From Brevibacillus brevis (GTDB taxonomy: Bacteria > Bacillota > Bacilli > Brevibacillales > Brevibacillaceae), in the NCBI RefSeq assembly GCF_031583145.1, contig NZ_CP134050.1:3671501-3735500 (forward strand): a DNA stretch of 64,000 nt. Direction: 5' to 3'. A program made the translations under genes and the position numbers. Position 1 is the stretch's first letter. Every line of letters starts with the position of its first letter. A model generated the notes under the pieces. It was not told the DNA's origin. It saw nothing but the letters and a program-made list of their open reading frames with translations, and ran no database searches. Below, piece after piece: positions 34,380 through 41,946 of this stretch.

Positions 34380-34568
34380 ATGGCACGTCGTTGCTTTGTA
34401 ACTGGTAAATCTGCTAAAGCTGGAAACGCTCGCTCCCACTCCATGCGCGCAACTCGCCGCACTTGGGGTGTTAACGTACAAAAAGTGCGCATTCTTGTAA
34501 ACGGAAAACCGAAGCGCGTTTATGTAAGTACCCGAGCACTGAAATCCGGACTCGTAACTCGCGTGTAG
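34380..34568 (+). CDS. rpmB: ribosomal protein L28
   Basis: 62 residues, the standard bacterial length. The sequence opens [20 protein letters not shown] and ends with [20 protein letters not shown] followed by SGLVTRV. Only one cysteine is present, so this is the zinc-free (C-minus) form. The ATG follows AAGGAGGTGGATCGTA, a near-perfect ribosome site. It is monocistronic, divergent from yloU, with its own terminator; the same position as in B. subtilis. Confidence 0.97.
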   Translation: MARRCFVTGKSAKAGNARSHSMRATRRTWGVNVQKVRILVNGKPKRVYVSTRALKSGLVTRV

Positions 34569-34584
34569 TCTTGTCTGCAACGCG

Positions 34585-34612
34585 AAAAAAAGCACCCTCG
34601 AGGTGCTTTTTT
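34585..34612 (+). terminator. terminator of rpmB
   Basis: AAAAAGCACC-CTCGA-GGTGCTTTTTT gives a short perfect stem with a T6 tail, 17 bases after the stop. Confidence 0.88.
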
Positions 34613-34663
34613 GCATTTCTCAGGCGTTCCGCTCTTTCCCTCAGGGGCCTTTTGGCGAGGCCG

Positions 34664-34747
34664 TCATTTTTTCTTGTTGAACGCCTCTATGATGCCGCGA
34701 ATCATGCCACCTAGGAACTTCGGCAACTTGATGGTGTAAAACCGCAT
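34664..34747 (-). CDS. spoVM: stage V sporulation protein M
   Basis: A 27-residue ORF, too short for most gene finders, behind the ribosome site GTGAGGAGGGGTATC. Its first 14 residues, MRFYTIKLPKFLGG, are almost those of B. subtilis SpoVM (MKFYTIKLPKFLGG), and the rest is the same amphipathic helix with a basic end (AFNKKK). SpoVM recognises the positively curved forespore membrane and anchors SpoIVA, the base of the coat. It is located beside rpmB as in Bacillus, which confirms the call. One residue longer than the 26 of B. subtilis. Confidence 0.95.
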   Translation of the reverse strand: MRFYTIKLPKFLGGMIRGIIEAFNKKK

Positions 34748-34767
34748 GATACCCCTCCTCACCGAAA

Positions 34768-34944
34768 TTACTTCACATGATACAGAAACCAGCCCGCCCC
34801 CATGAGAGCCAACGCTAACAGGCTATACCAAACCCACGGAGGTGCCGTGTACAGGAAAATGGTGATACCTCCGACAGCCAACGCAACCCCGAGAACACGT
34901 CGCAAGGCGCCCCCCTGTCGCAGGCGATAGGAGCGCAATCCCAT
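34768..34944 (-). CDS. 58-residue membrane protein upstream of spoVM
   Basis: An ATG at 34944 sits behind TGAAGGAGGTGCAGT. The protein starts with a basic segment (MGLRSYRLRQGGALRR) and has two hydrophobic helices, VLGVALAVGGITIFLY and VWYSLLALALMGAGWFLY, joined by TAPPW. An overlapping ATG at 34948 opens a different, less protein-like frame. It lies 20 bases upstream of spoVM on the same strand, so they are probably cotranscribed, hinting at a sporulation or envelope role. I do not recognise a family. The gap 34945-35161 shows nothing else. Confidence 0.7.
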   Translation of the reverse strand: MGLRSYRLRQGGALRRVLGVALAVGGITIFLYTAPPWVWYSLLALALMGAGWFLYHVK

Positions 34945-35161
34945 TCATACTGCACCTCCTTCAGGTGTTCTCCCAAACGTGCATATTACATCATATTCTG
35001 CTGTCGGATAAACATGTATCCTGCCGGGCGAAAAAATGAATGGCCGCCTCCAGCCCGTATGAATGCCAGAAAAACAAGGAAATGATCAACAAAAAATCAG
35101 GCAACAATTTTTGCTGCCTGATTACCTTATGCGCACATTCTCGACAATATGCGTGTCCCTG

Positions 35162-35728
35162 CTACGCCAAACGGTCTCTTGCCGGAAACAACAGCGAGGA
35201 CGCGCTTGTCATCACGACCGTCAGCACCGCTCCGGCAATCACCATTTCCGGCAGCAGGTATGTGATGTTGTACACGAAAGAATACAAGGCCACAGGCGTC
35301 CCCTGGGGAGCGTATTCGCCAAACCAGACGATCCCGGAGACGAAGTGGCAGACGAAGCGCCCCAGCACCCCGATAAGCAGCCCGCTCCACATCACCGCGA
35401 TGCGGCTTTTTTTCGACTCAAAGCCGGACAGGCTCACCAGCCCGGAAAGTCCCAATGCGCCAAACGCAAGCGGATAATCCAGCAGCAGCTGAACCGGATT
35501 CACGACCGTGCTGCCGAACAAGAGCTGCAGCACGCCCACTGCCAGTCCCGTAATTACCCCGGCCCACAAGCCCCGCCGTACCGCGATCAGTGCGATCGGC
35601 ACCATGACCAGCGAGACCGAGCCGCCCTGCGGCATCTCGAATACCTTAATCAGGCTGAAGACCAGCGCCAGCGCCGCCATCATCGCCATTTCCAACAACG
35701 TGATCAATCGCATGCGATCCAACGTCAT
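35162..35728 (-). CDS. thiT: thiamine transporter S component ThiT (ECF type)
   Basis: 188 residues, six hydrophobic helices. The substrate-binding signature GRFVCHFVSGIVWFGEYAP near 122-140 is diagnostic for ThiT, and the C-terminal YNITYLLPEMVIAGAVL also fits. ThiT binds thiamine and joins a shared EcfA/A'/T energising module. In B. subtilis the gene at this place, between rpe and spoVM, is thiN (thiamine pyrophosphokinase), which is not found here. Transcribed from a good promoter just after the ABC-transporter terminator. No TPP riboswitch is seen in its 33-base leader. Confidence 0.93.
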   Translation of the reverse strand: MTLDRMRLITLLEMAMMAALALVFSLIKVFEMPQGGSVSLVMVPIALIAVRRGLWAGVITGLAVGVLQLLFGSTVVNPVQLLLDYPLAFGALGLSGLVSLSGFESKKSRIAVMWSGLLIGVLGRFVCHFVSGIVWFGEYAPQGTPVALYSFVYNITYLLPEMVIAGAVLTVVMTSASSLLFPARDRLA

Positions 35729-35796
35729 TCACTCCTTTTCATCCTATCCCGATCTATAATAGCAAACAATCTGGCAACTACGGTCGCCGCTCCCTG

Positions 35797-35826
35797 ATTC
35801 TAGCCCAAGTGCGAAGGACCTGTCAA
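35797..35826 (-). promoter_or_regulatory. promoter of thiT
   Basis: On the minus strand TTGACA (35821-35826), an 18-base spacer and TAGAAT (35797-35802) form a strong sigma-A-type promoter, overlapping the T-run of the upstream terminator. Confidence 0.75.
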
Positions 35827-35862
35827 AAAAGAAAAGCCGCGAGCTGTAGGCACAGCCGCGAC
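35824..35862 (-). terminator. terminator of the amino-acid ABC transporter operon
   Basis: The stem GTCGCGGCTGT / ACAGCTCGCGGC (one bulged base) on the minus strand is followed by TTTTCTTTTTT. Confidence 0.85.
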
Positions 35863-35870
35863 TCAATGCT

Positions 35871-36593
35871 CTAGCGGACTTTCTCCAGGAACTGCTTGGC
35901 CCGCTCGCTCTTCGGACTTCGGAAAAACTCCTGAGGAGGTGTCTCCTCCACCAGCTTGCCGTTGTCGATAAACAAAATCCGATCGGATACTTCTTCGGCA
36001 AACCGCATTTCGTGCGTCACGATCGCCATCGTCATACCGGTGTGCGCCAGGCCCTTCATGACCTCCAGCACTTCCTTGACCATCTCGGGATCGAGAGCGG
36101 AGGTAGGCTCGTCGAACAGCATGATTTGCGGTTCCATGACGAGGGATCGCGCGATGGCCACACGCTGTTTTTGCCCCCCGGACAGGCGGGACGGATACAC
36201 ATCCGCCTTGTCCGACAAGCCGACACGGCCGAGCAGCTCTCTCGCCTTTGACTCCGCCTCTGCCTTGGACATTCCCTTGACCTTGATCGGGGCATAGGTC
36301 AGATTGTTCAGCACGGTCATATGGGGAAAGAGATGAAAGTGCTGAAACACCATCCCGATTTTTTGCCGGACTTTCAGTACATCCGCTTTGGGGGCTGTAA
36401 TGTCCTCCCCGTCGATGGTGACTCTGCCGGTCGTGGGCACTTCCAGCAGATTCATGCAGCGCAGCAGAGTCGACTTCCCGGAGCCGGACGGACCGATGAT
36501 CGCGACGACCTCTCCTTTCCCGATCTCCGTAGAAATGCCCTTCAACACTTCGAGCTGTCCAAACGATTTGGTAATGTTGTCGATCTTAATCAC
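35871..36593 (-). CDS. polar amino-acid ABC transporter ATPase (GlnQ/ArtM family)
   Basis: 240 residues, full length. Walker [13 protein letters not shown] near 33-44, Q-loop [20 protein letters not shown] signature [17 protein letters not shown] near 134, Walker [15 protein letters not shown] and switch His in AIVTHEM. The signature and [12 protein letters not shown] segment place it in the polar amino-acid (His/Gln/Arg) uptake group. It overlaps the permease gene by eight bases and ends in a strong terminator. Confidence 0.94.
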   Translation of the reverse strand: MIKIDNITKSFGQLEVLKGISTEIGKGEVVAIIGPSGSGKSTLLRCMNLLEVPTTGRVTIDGEDITAPKADVLKVRQKIGMVFQHFHLFPHMTVLNNLTYAPIKVKGMSKAEAESKARELLGRVGLSDKADVYPSRLSGGQKQRVAIARSLVMEPQIMLFDEPTSALDPEMVKEVLEVMKGLAHTGMTMAIVTHEMRFAEEVSDRILFIDNGKLVEETPPQEFFRSPKSERAKQFLEKVR

Positions 36594-37245
36594 TGCGCCT
36601 CATCCTCCTCTCCAGCATGCGCGCCACCCAGGTCAGGATCATGACCATGACGTAGTACAGGACACCGGCGATGATATACGGCTCAAAGTACCGGAAGATG
36701 GTGCCTTTGACCACGTTCGCGTTTTGCAGGATGTCGGCGAGGCCGATCGTGGAGACGAGAGCCGATTCCTTCAGCAGCGCGATCGTCTCGTTGACCAGCG
36801 CAGGCAGGATGTTTTTGACCCCCTGCGGCAAAATGATGTCCAGCATCATCCGGCGGTATGGAATGCCGAGCGCTTTGGCCGCTTCCCACTGCCCCTTGTC
36901 CACCGCGAGAATGCCCCCGCGGATCGTCTCGGAAATGTACGCGCCGGAGTTCAGCGTGAACGTCAACACAGCCGCTTCCAGCTGGGAGATGTTATAACCG
37001 GTCAGCTGCGGCGTCGCAAAGTAGACGAAGGTCAGCTGCAAAATCAGCGGCGTGCCGCGAAATACGGACGTATAAGCGACCGCCAGCCAATTCAGCGGAC
37101 CGAATTTGGAGATCTTGATGAGGGCCAGGATGGAACCCCAGATAAACCCTAAAATCACCGAAATCAGCGTGACGAGTAATGTTACCTTTATCCCATTCAA
37201 AATGAAAGGGATATAGGGCACAATCTGTCCAAAATCCAAATCCAT
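36586..37245 (-). CDS. polar amino-acid ABC transporter permease (HisM/GlnP family)
   Basis: 219 residues from the ATG at 37245, with GAAAGGGGTGG upstream; a GTG at 37257 is too close to that site. Five hydrophobic helices, and the EAA loop reads [20 protein letters not shown] near 140-160, which contacts the ATPase. The motif [20 protein letters not shown] is typical of this family. It lies 59 bases after the binding-protein gene in a three-gene operon. Confidence 0.93.
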   Translation of the reverse strand: MDLDFGQIVPYIPFILNGIKVTLLVTLISVILGFIWGSILALIKISKFGPLNWLAVAYTSVFRGTPLILQLTFVYFATPQLTGYNISQLEAAVLTFTLNSGAYISETIRGGILAVDKGQWEAAKALGIPYRRMMLDIILPQGVKNILPALVNETIALLKESALVSTIGLADILQNANVVKGTIFRYFEPYIIAGVLYYVMVMILTWVARMLERRMRRSD

Positions 37246-37304
37246 GCCCGTACCCACCCCTTTCTGTCAATCGTGTAGCTGTTTGTCTTTGCCGTACCCG
37301 GCGA

Positions 37305-38126
37305 TTATTGGCCGAACCATTTTTTGATCAGCTTGTCCATTTCTCCGTTTTCCTGCATCTCTTTGATCACCTTGTTGAACTCCTCTACATGAGGCGATCC
37401 TTTCGGGAAGGCGATCGCAGAGCCGTTTTTCTCGTCGGATTGGATCGTGGTGTACTGCAGGCCCGGGTTGCTCTCTACGAAGCCTTTCGCCACGGTATCC
37501 TCGAGGATGGCGGCATCTACGCGTCCCGTTTTCACTTCCTCAACGATTTCCCCCGTTTTGTTCAGGGAAGTGATTTGCAGACCGGGTGCCGTCGAAGTCG
37601 CCAGCTCCTTCGCAGCGGATTCCTGGATGGAACCCAGCTGTACCGCTATCTTTTTGCCTGCGAGCTGCTCCGGCTTCGTCAGGCTGCTCTCCTTCTTGGT
37701 CACGATCGTATTTTTCGCGTCATAGTAGATCGTGGAGAAATCGACGTTCTTCTCGCGGTCAGGAGTCGGCGTCATTCCTGCCATGACGAAGTCCGCACGG
37801 TTGGTTTGCAGTGCCGGGACCAGTCCGTCGAAGTTCATGTCGGTTACCTTTACTTCATACCCGAGTTTTTTTCCGATGTAGTTGGCAATGTCCACGTCGA
37901 ACCCTACGATTTCGTCCTTGCCGCTGGACAGGTCGTGGAATTCATACGGCTTGTAATCCGCAGATGTAGCCATGTTCAATACCTTTGTGCCACCGCTCGC
38001 CTGACCGGATTGCGGTGTCCCCGCAGGCTGGCCGGTGCCGGGCTGATTGCCTGTGCCGCACCCTGCCAGAACGGCTGCAGCCAGGAGGGAAGTGAATGCG
38101 AGAGAAACGAGCGATTGTTTTTTCAT
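37305..38126 (-). CDS. amino-acid ABC transporter substrate-binding lipoprotein
   Basis: 273 residues from the ATG at 38126 behind GGGGGTACCATT; the upstream in-frame ATG at 38195 is not credible because the signal peptide starts here. MKKQSLVSLAFTSLLAAAVL is followed by lipobox LAGC. A Gly/Gln/Pro linker leads to a family 3 solute-binding domain: MATSADYKPYEFHDLSSGKD, IVGFDVDIANYIGKKLGYEV, NRADFVMAGMTPTPDREKNV. The ligand is probably a polar amino acid or cystine; it cannot be fixed from sequence. Confidence 0.93.
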   Translation of the reverse strand: MKKQSLVSLAFTSLLAAAVLAGCGTGNQPGTGQPAGTPQSGQASGGTKVLNMATSADYKPYEFHDLSSGKDEIVGFDVDIANYIGKKLGYEVKVTDMNFDGLVPALQTNRADFVMAGMTPTPDREKNVDFSTIYYDAKNTIVTKKESSLTKPEQLAGKKIAVQLGSIQESAAKELATSTAPGLQITSLNKTGEIVEEVKTGRVDAAILEDTVAKGFVESNPGLQYTTIQSDEKNGSAIAFPKGSPHVEEFNKVIKEMQENGEMDKLIKKWFGQ

Positions 38127-38222
38127 AATGGTACCCCCGTTAGGATTGTAGTTAGCATCAGCGAAGAAATGATGTCTGAAACAAGTAGATTGCATGAATG
38201 AAAAACTTATATTTATACAGCA

Positions 38223-38243
38223 TAATGATTATTTTAATCATTA
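38223..38243. promoter_or_regulatory. perfect palindrome upstream of the ABC-transporter operon
   Basis: TAATGATTA-TTT-TAATCATTA is a 9-bp-arm perfect inverted repeat about 100 bases upstream of the binding-protein start, in an AT-rich stretch, and is a likely operator. The rest of the 38127-38447 gap (321 bp) is AT-rich near 38200-38330 and holds no gene I can support. Confidence 0.55.
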
Positions 38244-38447
38244 GCTGAACAATTTCAATCTTTTTTTAGCCATATCTCAAATATCCAATTTACTGAATTT
38301 TATTTACAAATAAATAGAGTGGTGGTTTTTCCTGTCCGTTGTAGTATGTCCGGATTGGGCAATTTCTCCGCAGAATGCCGATTTTTCTCTGGCGAAAAGC
38401 CTGGCAAAGACTTATAGTGCATATGAAATCAACTTTGAGGAGGAAGT

Positions 38448-39581
38448 ATGATGGCCCAAAATTGGACTTCCTATTTTCAAGAAAAGCTCCCCGAGGTGCT
38501 CGAGGAGCTGCGGACATATGTAGAAATGGAGACGCCCACCCAGAACAAGGAGGCGGTGGACAAGCTGGGAGAATTCATCGCTGGCCGCTTCCGCTCTCTC
38601 GGCTGCAGGGTCGACATCATCCCGCAGCAGATATACGGAAACCAGCTGCGCATCGAGTTCGGCGAAGGGGAGGAGCAGGTCCTGGTGCTCGGCCATTTCG
38701 ACACGGTAAAGGAAGTCGGCACGCTCGCCCGCGAGCCATGGAAAGTCGTGGACGGCCGTGCATACGGTCCGGGGACGTACGACATGAAGGCCGGCATCGT
38801 CTTTTGCTACTATGCCTTGAAGGCGATTGTGGAGCATAACATCCCCTTGCCAAAAAAACTCGTCTTTTTCTGGAATACGGATGAGGAAATCGGGAGCGTG
38901 TCGTCGGAGCGGTGGATCCGGGAAGAGGCCAGACGGAGCACATGCGCGCTGGTCATTGAGCCTGCCGCAGGAGATGGCTCGCTGAAGACCAGCCGAAGTG
39001 GCGGAGGAGAATTTCTGCTGAAAGTGACGGGCAGGGCTGCCCACGCGGGGAACGACCACGCCTTGGGCGTCAACGCCATCGAAGAGATCGCACACCACGT
39101 CCTTTCCATCCAGTCTTTTACAGACTATGCGGCAGGCTCGACGCTCTCGGTGGGAACGATCCGGGGCGGCAGCGTCTCCAACGTCGTCCCGGACTATGCG
39201 GAGGCGGAAATTGATGTGCGGATCCGCAAAAGCCAGGAGGCTGCGCGGATTACTGCTCTCATGCATGGACTCGCGCCGATCCTGCCCGGTGCCCGGCTGG
39301 TCGTGGAAGGCGGCATCAGCAAACCGCCGATGGAGAGAACCAGCGGAACCGAGCGACTGTTTTCGCTCGCCCAGGAGCAAGCCCGCCTGGAGGGACTCAC
39401 GCTGACGGAACGAGCCGTAGGCGGAACGAGCGACGGGAACTTCGCGGCAGACGAAGGCACACCGACTCTCGACGGGCTAGGACCTGTCGGGGACGGCGCC
39501 CACGCTTCCCATGAGCACATCGTGATCGATGCCGTTCCCGGCCGCATCGCCGTCCTTCTGCGTCTGCTTAGCAGCTTGTAA
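38448..39581 (+). CDS. M20-family metallopeptidase (glutamate carboxypeptidase-like)
   Basis: 377 residues. Metal ligands can be traced: VLGHFDTVK near 78-86, GPGTYDMKAGIVFCYYAL near 106-123 with the bridging Asp, NTDEEIGS near 141-148 with the catalytic Glu pair, and SHEHIVIDAVPGRI at the end with the last His. A dimerisation domain lies between. CPG2-like members remove C-terminal glutamate or hydrolyse acyl amino acids. ATG at 38448 (or 38451) follows GAGGAGGAAGT. It is divergent from the amino-acid ABC operon, so linked amino-acid salvage is plausible. Confidence 0.88.
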   Translation: MMAQNWTSYFQEKLPEVLEELRTYVEMETPTQNKEAVDKLGEFIAGRFRSLGCRVDIIPQQIYGNQLRIEFGEGEEQVLVLGHFDTVKEVGTLAREPWKVVDGRAYGPGTYDMKAGIVFCYYALKAIVEHNIPLPKKLVFFWNTDEEIGSVSSERWIREEARRSTCALVIEPAAGDGSLKTSRSGGGEFLLKVTGRAAHAGNDHALGVNAIEEIAHHVLSIQSFTDYAAGSTLSVGTIRGGSVSNVVPDYAEAEIDVRIRKSQEAARITALMHGLAPILPGARLVVEGGISKPPMERTSGTERLFSLAQEQARLEGLTLTERAVGGTSDGNFAADEGTPTLDGLGPVGDGAHASHEHIVIDAVPGRIAVLLRLLSSL

Positions 39582-39594
39582 GGTTTGGATTGCC

Positions 39595-39624
39595 CTCCGC
39601 CGCGAAAACGGCGGAGTTCTTTTG
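39595..39624 (+). terminator. terminator of the M20 peptidase gene
   Basis: CTCCGCCG-CGAAAA-CGGCGGAG forms an 8-bp stem followed by TTCTTTTG, 13 bases after the stop. Confidence 0.75.
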
Positions 39625-39681
39625 CTCTACTTTTTGCGGGGGCATCATATATATATCTATCGAGCGAAAGGAGTTGAGAAG

Positions 39682-40107
39682 ATGGAGACCGCAAAGCCGC
39701 TTCCTAGCAATCCGGTTGGATTTTGGCGCCGTCTGGGGGCCAGCCTGCTGGACGGATTGATCATCGGGATCCCCCTTGCCCTTATCTCTTACCTGCTTAC
39801 CGGCGATACGGAAGGGAACCTGTTTACCAACCTGCTATCGTTTCTGTACAGCCTGCTTTTGCCCGTCTTCTGGTACGGATACACCGTCGGAAAGCGAATC
39901 ATGGGCGTGCGGATCGTCAAGCTGAACGGGGAGCCCGTGGGAATCGGCACGATGCTGCTGCGTATCGTGATCGGGATCTGGCTGATCTATTCCGTGACGC
40001 TCGGCATCGGGGCGATCATCAGCGCCATCATGGTCGGCGTCCGCGAAGACAAGCGCGCCATTCACGATCTGGTGGCGGGCACGTACGTCACCTCCGATCA
40101 GCCGTAA
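39682..40107 (+). CDS. RDD family membrane protein
   Basis: 141 residues from the ATG at 39682 behind GAAAGGAGTTGAGAAG; the open frame upstream to 39529 has no start signal. Three hydrophobic helices are visible, with VGFWRRLGASLLDGLIIGIP near 13-32 carrying the Arg and Asp of the RDD pattern and KRAIHDLVAGTYVT at the end, as in the family. RDD proteins are small membrane proteins, some acting as Na+/H+ antiporters; the function here is unknown. Preceded by an AT run (ATATATATA) that may be part of its promoter. Confidence 0.85.
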   Translation: METAKPLPSNPVGFWRRLGASLLDGLIIGIPLALISYLLTGDTEGNLFTNLLSFLYSLLLPVFWYGYTVGKRIMGVRIVKLNGEPVGIGTMLLRIVIGIWLIYSVTLGIGAIISAIMVGVREDKRAIHDLVAGTYVTSDQP

Positions 40108-40148
40108 TGCAGCGGCCGCTCACCGAAAGCGATATGGATGCCACGAAA

Positions 40149-40286
40149 ATTAGAAAACCTGGCTTCGCCAGCTTGGCGGAGCCGCGGTACCCAAAGGGCA
40201 CAAGTCTCTCTATCTCACTGTGTTCGAAGTCTCGCTATGTTGCCCTTATACCGGATAGGAATTTTATAAATTCCTATCTGTACGAC
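40149..40286. repeat. intergenic repeat family, copy 3 (with a 52-base insertion)
   Basis: The left half (GAAAACCTGGCTTCGCCA, CTTGGCGGAGCCGCGG) and the right half (TGCCCTTATACCGGATAGGA, with perfect arms GATAGGAATTT/AAATTCCTATC) are separated by about 52 extra bases (40189-40240). The insertion contains a near-exact direct repeat, AAGTCTCTCTAT and AAGTCTCGCTAT, 25 bases apart. It sits between the RDD gene and rpe. Confidence 0.8.
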
Positions 40287-40289
40287 GAA

Positions 40290-40379
40290 AGCCACCCCTC
40301 TTGCCTGAAGGGTACCTCCCATTGTTTTGTGCGATCCAACATGGGGGCTTCTTCAGGCATATAAAGGATGGCTTTTTTA
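40290..40379 (+). terminator. long nested stem-loop and terminator after the RDD gene
   Basis: Nested arms AGCCACCC / GGATGGCT, GCCTGAAG / CTTCAGGC and CCCATTG / CAACATGGG stack into one extended hairpin, followed on the plus strand by TTTTTT. It lies directly after repeat copy 3 and can also serve the convergent rpe gene weakly. Confidence 0.65.
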
Positions 40380-40396
40380 TCTGGAGATCTGTGGCA

Positions 40397-41044
40397 TCAA
40401 CCGCGAATAGCAGCAATCGCCTGGGTGCGGTCTGCCTGGTTGAATACGGCGCTGCCGGCCACCAGGACCGTAGCTCCCGCTTCTTCGCACAGACGCGCTG
40501 TCTCGGCGTTCACGCCGCCGTCAATCTCGATCTCGACGTGGCCGAGGCCGCGCTCATCCAGCATGCGGCGGAGCTCCTTGACCTTGGGCAGCACATTGTG
40601 AATGAATTTCTGCCCGCCAAATCCGGGATTGACGGTCATCAGGAGCACGATGTCCACATCCGAAAGGACATGCTCGATCGTCCCCAGCGGCGTAGCCGGG
40701 TTCAGGACCACACCGGCCTTGATCCCCTGTTCTTTGATCAGGTAAATCGTCCGGTGCAGATGGCGGCACGCTTCCTGATGCACGGTGATCCAGTCCGCTC
40801 CGCTCTTCGCGAATTGCGGAATGTAGCGGTCCGGCTCCTCGATCATCAGGTGAACGTCGAGCGGCAGTTTGGTCACGGGGCGAATCGCCTCGACGATCAG
40901 CGGTCCGATCGTAATATTCGGCACGAAATGTCCGTCCATGACATCGACGTGAATCCAGTCTGCCCCTCCCCGTTCGACATCCAGAATCTCTTCTCCCAGT
41001 TTGGCGAAGTCAGCCGACAGGATCGAAGGCGCGATTTTTACCAT
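40397..41044 (-). CDS. rpe: ribulose-phosphate 3-epimerase
   Basis: 215 residues, full length TIM barrel. Landmarks are [18 protein letters not shown] at the N-terminus, [17 protein letters not shown] near 32-48 with metal-binding His/Asp, [14 protein letters not shown] near 62, [13 protein letters not shown] near 136 and [11 protein letters not shown] near 172. It interconverts ribulose 5-phosphate and xylulose 5-phosphate in the pentose phosphate pathway. The start overlaps the rsgA stop by seven bases, the last gene of the rlmN-prpC-prkC-rsgA-rpe run. Confidence 0.97.
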   Translation of the reverse strand: MVKIAPSILSADFAKLGEEILDVERGGADWIHVDVMDGHFVPNITIGPLIVEAIRPVTKLPLDVHLMIEEPDRYIPQFAKSGADWITVHQEACRHLHRTIYLIKEQGIKAGVVLNPATPLGTIEHVLSDVDIVLLMTVNPGFGGQKFIHNVLPKVKELRRMLDERGLGHVEIEIDGGVNAETARLCEEAGATVLVAGSAVFNQADRTQAIAAIRG

Positions 41045-41928
41045 GGTTTATTCCTCCGTTGATATTCTTTCAGCTCATCTCGGAATTGCAAGTAATGGTC
41101 ATACCTCTCTTGACTCAGCTCCCCGGCAGCCACTGCCTCCTGCACGGCGCAGGACGGCTCGCTGACGTGCAGGCATCCCCGAAACTTGCAGCCGGCGGAA
41201 CGATCCGCGAAATCCCGGAACGCTTCCGCCAGACCCAGCTCGTCCAAACCGTTAAACTCAAGCGAGCTGAAGCCCGGGGTATCTGCCACATAGCCGCCGC
41301 CTTCCAGCGGAATCAGCTCGACGTGACGGGTCGTATGCTTTCCGCGCCCGAGCTTTTCGCTGACATCCCCAGTCTGCAGGCTCATTCCCGGAAACAGCGC
41401 GTTGATCAGAGAGGATTTGCCGACACCGGACTGACCGGCGAAGACGGAAATGCGGTCATGCAGGACGTCCCTGACTTCGGATATGCCCCGCTGCTGCTTC
41501 GTCGACGTCGGGATGACGGTATACCCGATCGCTTCGTATTTCTGCACGATCGCCGCGACTTCTTCCTCCGTTGCATGATCGGCCTTGGACAAAACGATGA
41601 CAGAGTCGATCCCCGCATGCTCCGTATGCACCAGAAACTTGTCGAGCAGCAGGGCGCTAAACGCCGGCTTGAACATGGAAAAAACCAGTACGGCCTGATC
41701 CACGTTGGCGATAGGCGGGCGAACCAGCTCGCTGGTCCTCTCGCCCACCTCCATGACGTAGCCCTCTTCTTCACTGATCGCATCGTAGACGACCCAGTCG
41801 CCTACGAGCGGATTCACTTTGGCTCCCTTTTTCTTGAAAAGCCCGCGAGCACGACAGCTGAAAATCCTGCCTTCATCCGCTACGTAGTAAAACCCGCTCA
41901 ATGCTTTCACAATCCGTCCTTCTGGCAT
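41038..41928 (-). CDS. rsgA: ribosome small-subunit assembly GTPase RsgA
   Basis: 296 residues. An OB domain ([20 protein letters not shown]) precedes a circularly permuted GTPase: G4 [12 protein letters not shown] near 113-124, then G1 [15 protein letters not shown] near 170 and G3 DTPGFSS near 219. The C-terminal zinc site has [14 protein letters not shown] near 245-258. RsgA matures 30S subunits. The G4 motif reads SKAD, where many homologues have NKxD or TKxD. It follows prkC by 18 bases; in B. subtilis the orthologue CpgA is a PrkC substrate, and the gene order here preserves that link. Confidence 0.95.
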   Translation of the reverse strand: MPEGRIVKALSGFYYVADEGRIFSCRARGLFKKKGAKVNPLVGDWVVYDAISEEEGYVMEVGERTSELVRPPIANVDQAVLVFSMFKPAFSALLLDKFLVHTEHAGIDSVIVLSKADHATEEEVAAIVQKYEAIGYTVIPTSTKQQRGISEVRDVLHDRISVFAGQSGVGKSSLINALFPGMSLQTGDVSEKLGRGKHTTRHVELIPLEGGGYVADTPGFSSLEFNGLDELGLAEAFRDFADRSAGCKFRGCLHVSEPSCAVQEAVAAGELSQERYDHYLQFRDELKEYQRRNKPW

Positions 41929-41946
41929 TCATGTCCCTCCACCTGA

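Noticed and set aside
35729..35870. TPP riboswitch in front of thiT
   Set aside because: The leader between the promoter and thiT is too short and lacks the conserved thi-box sequences.
38127..38447. T-box or S-box leader upstream of the amino-acid ABC operon
   Set aside because: No T-box consensus, specifier stem or terminator/antiterminator pair could be traced; only a palindrome is seen.
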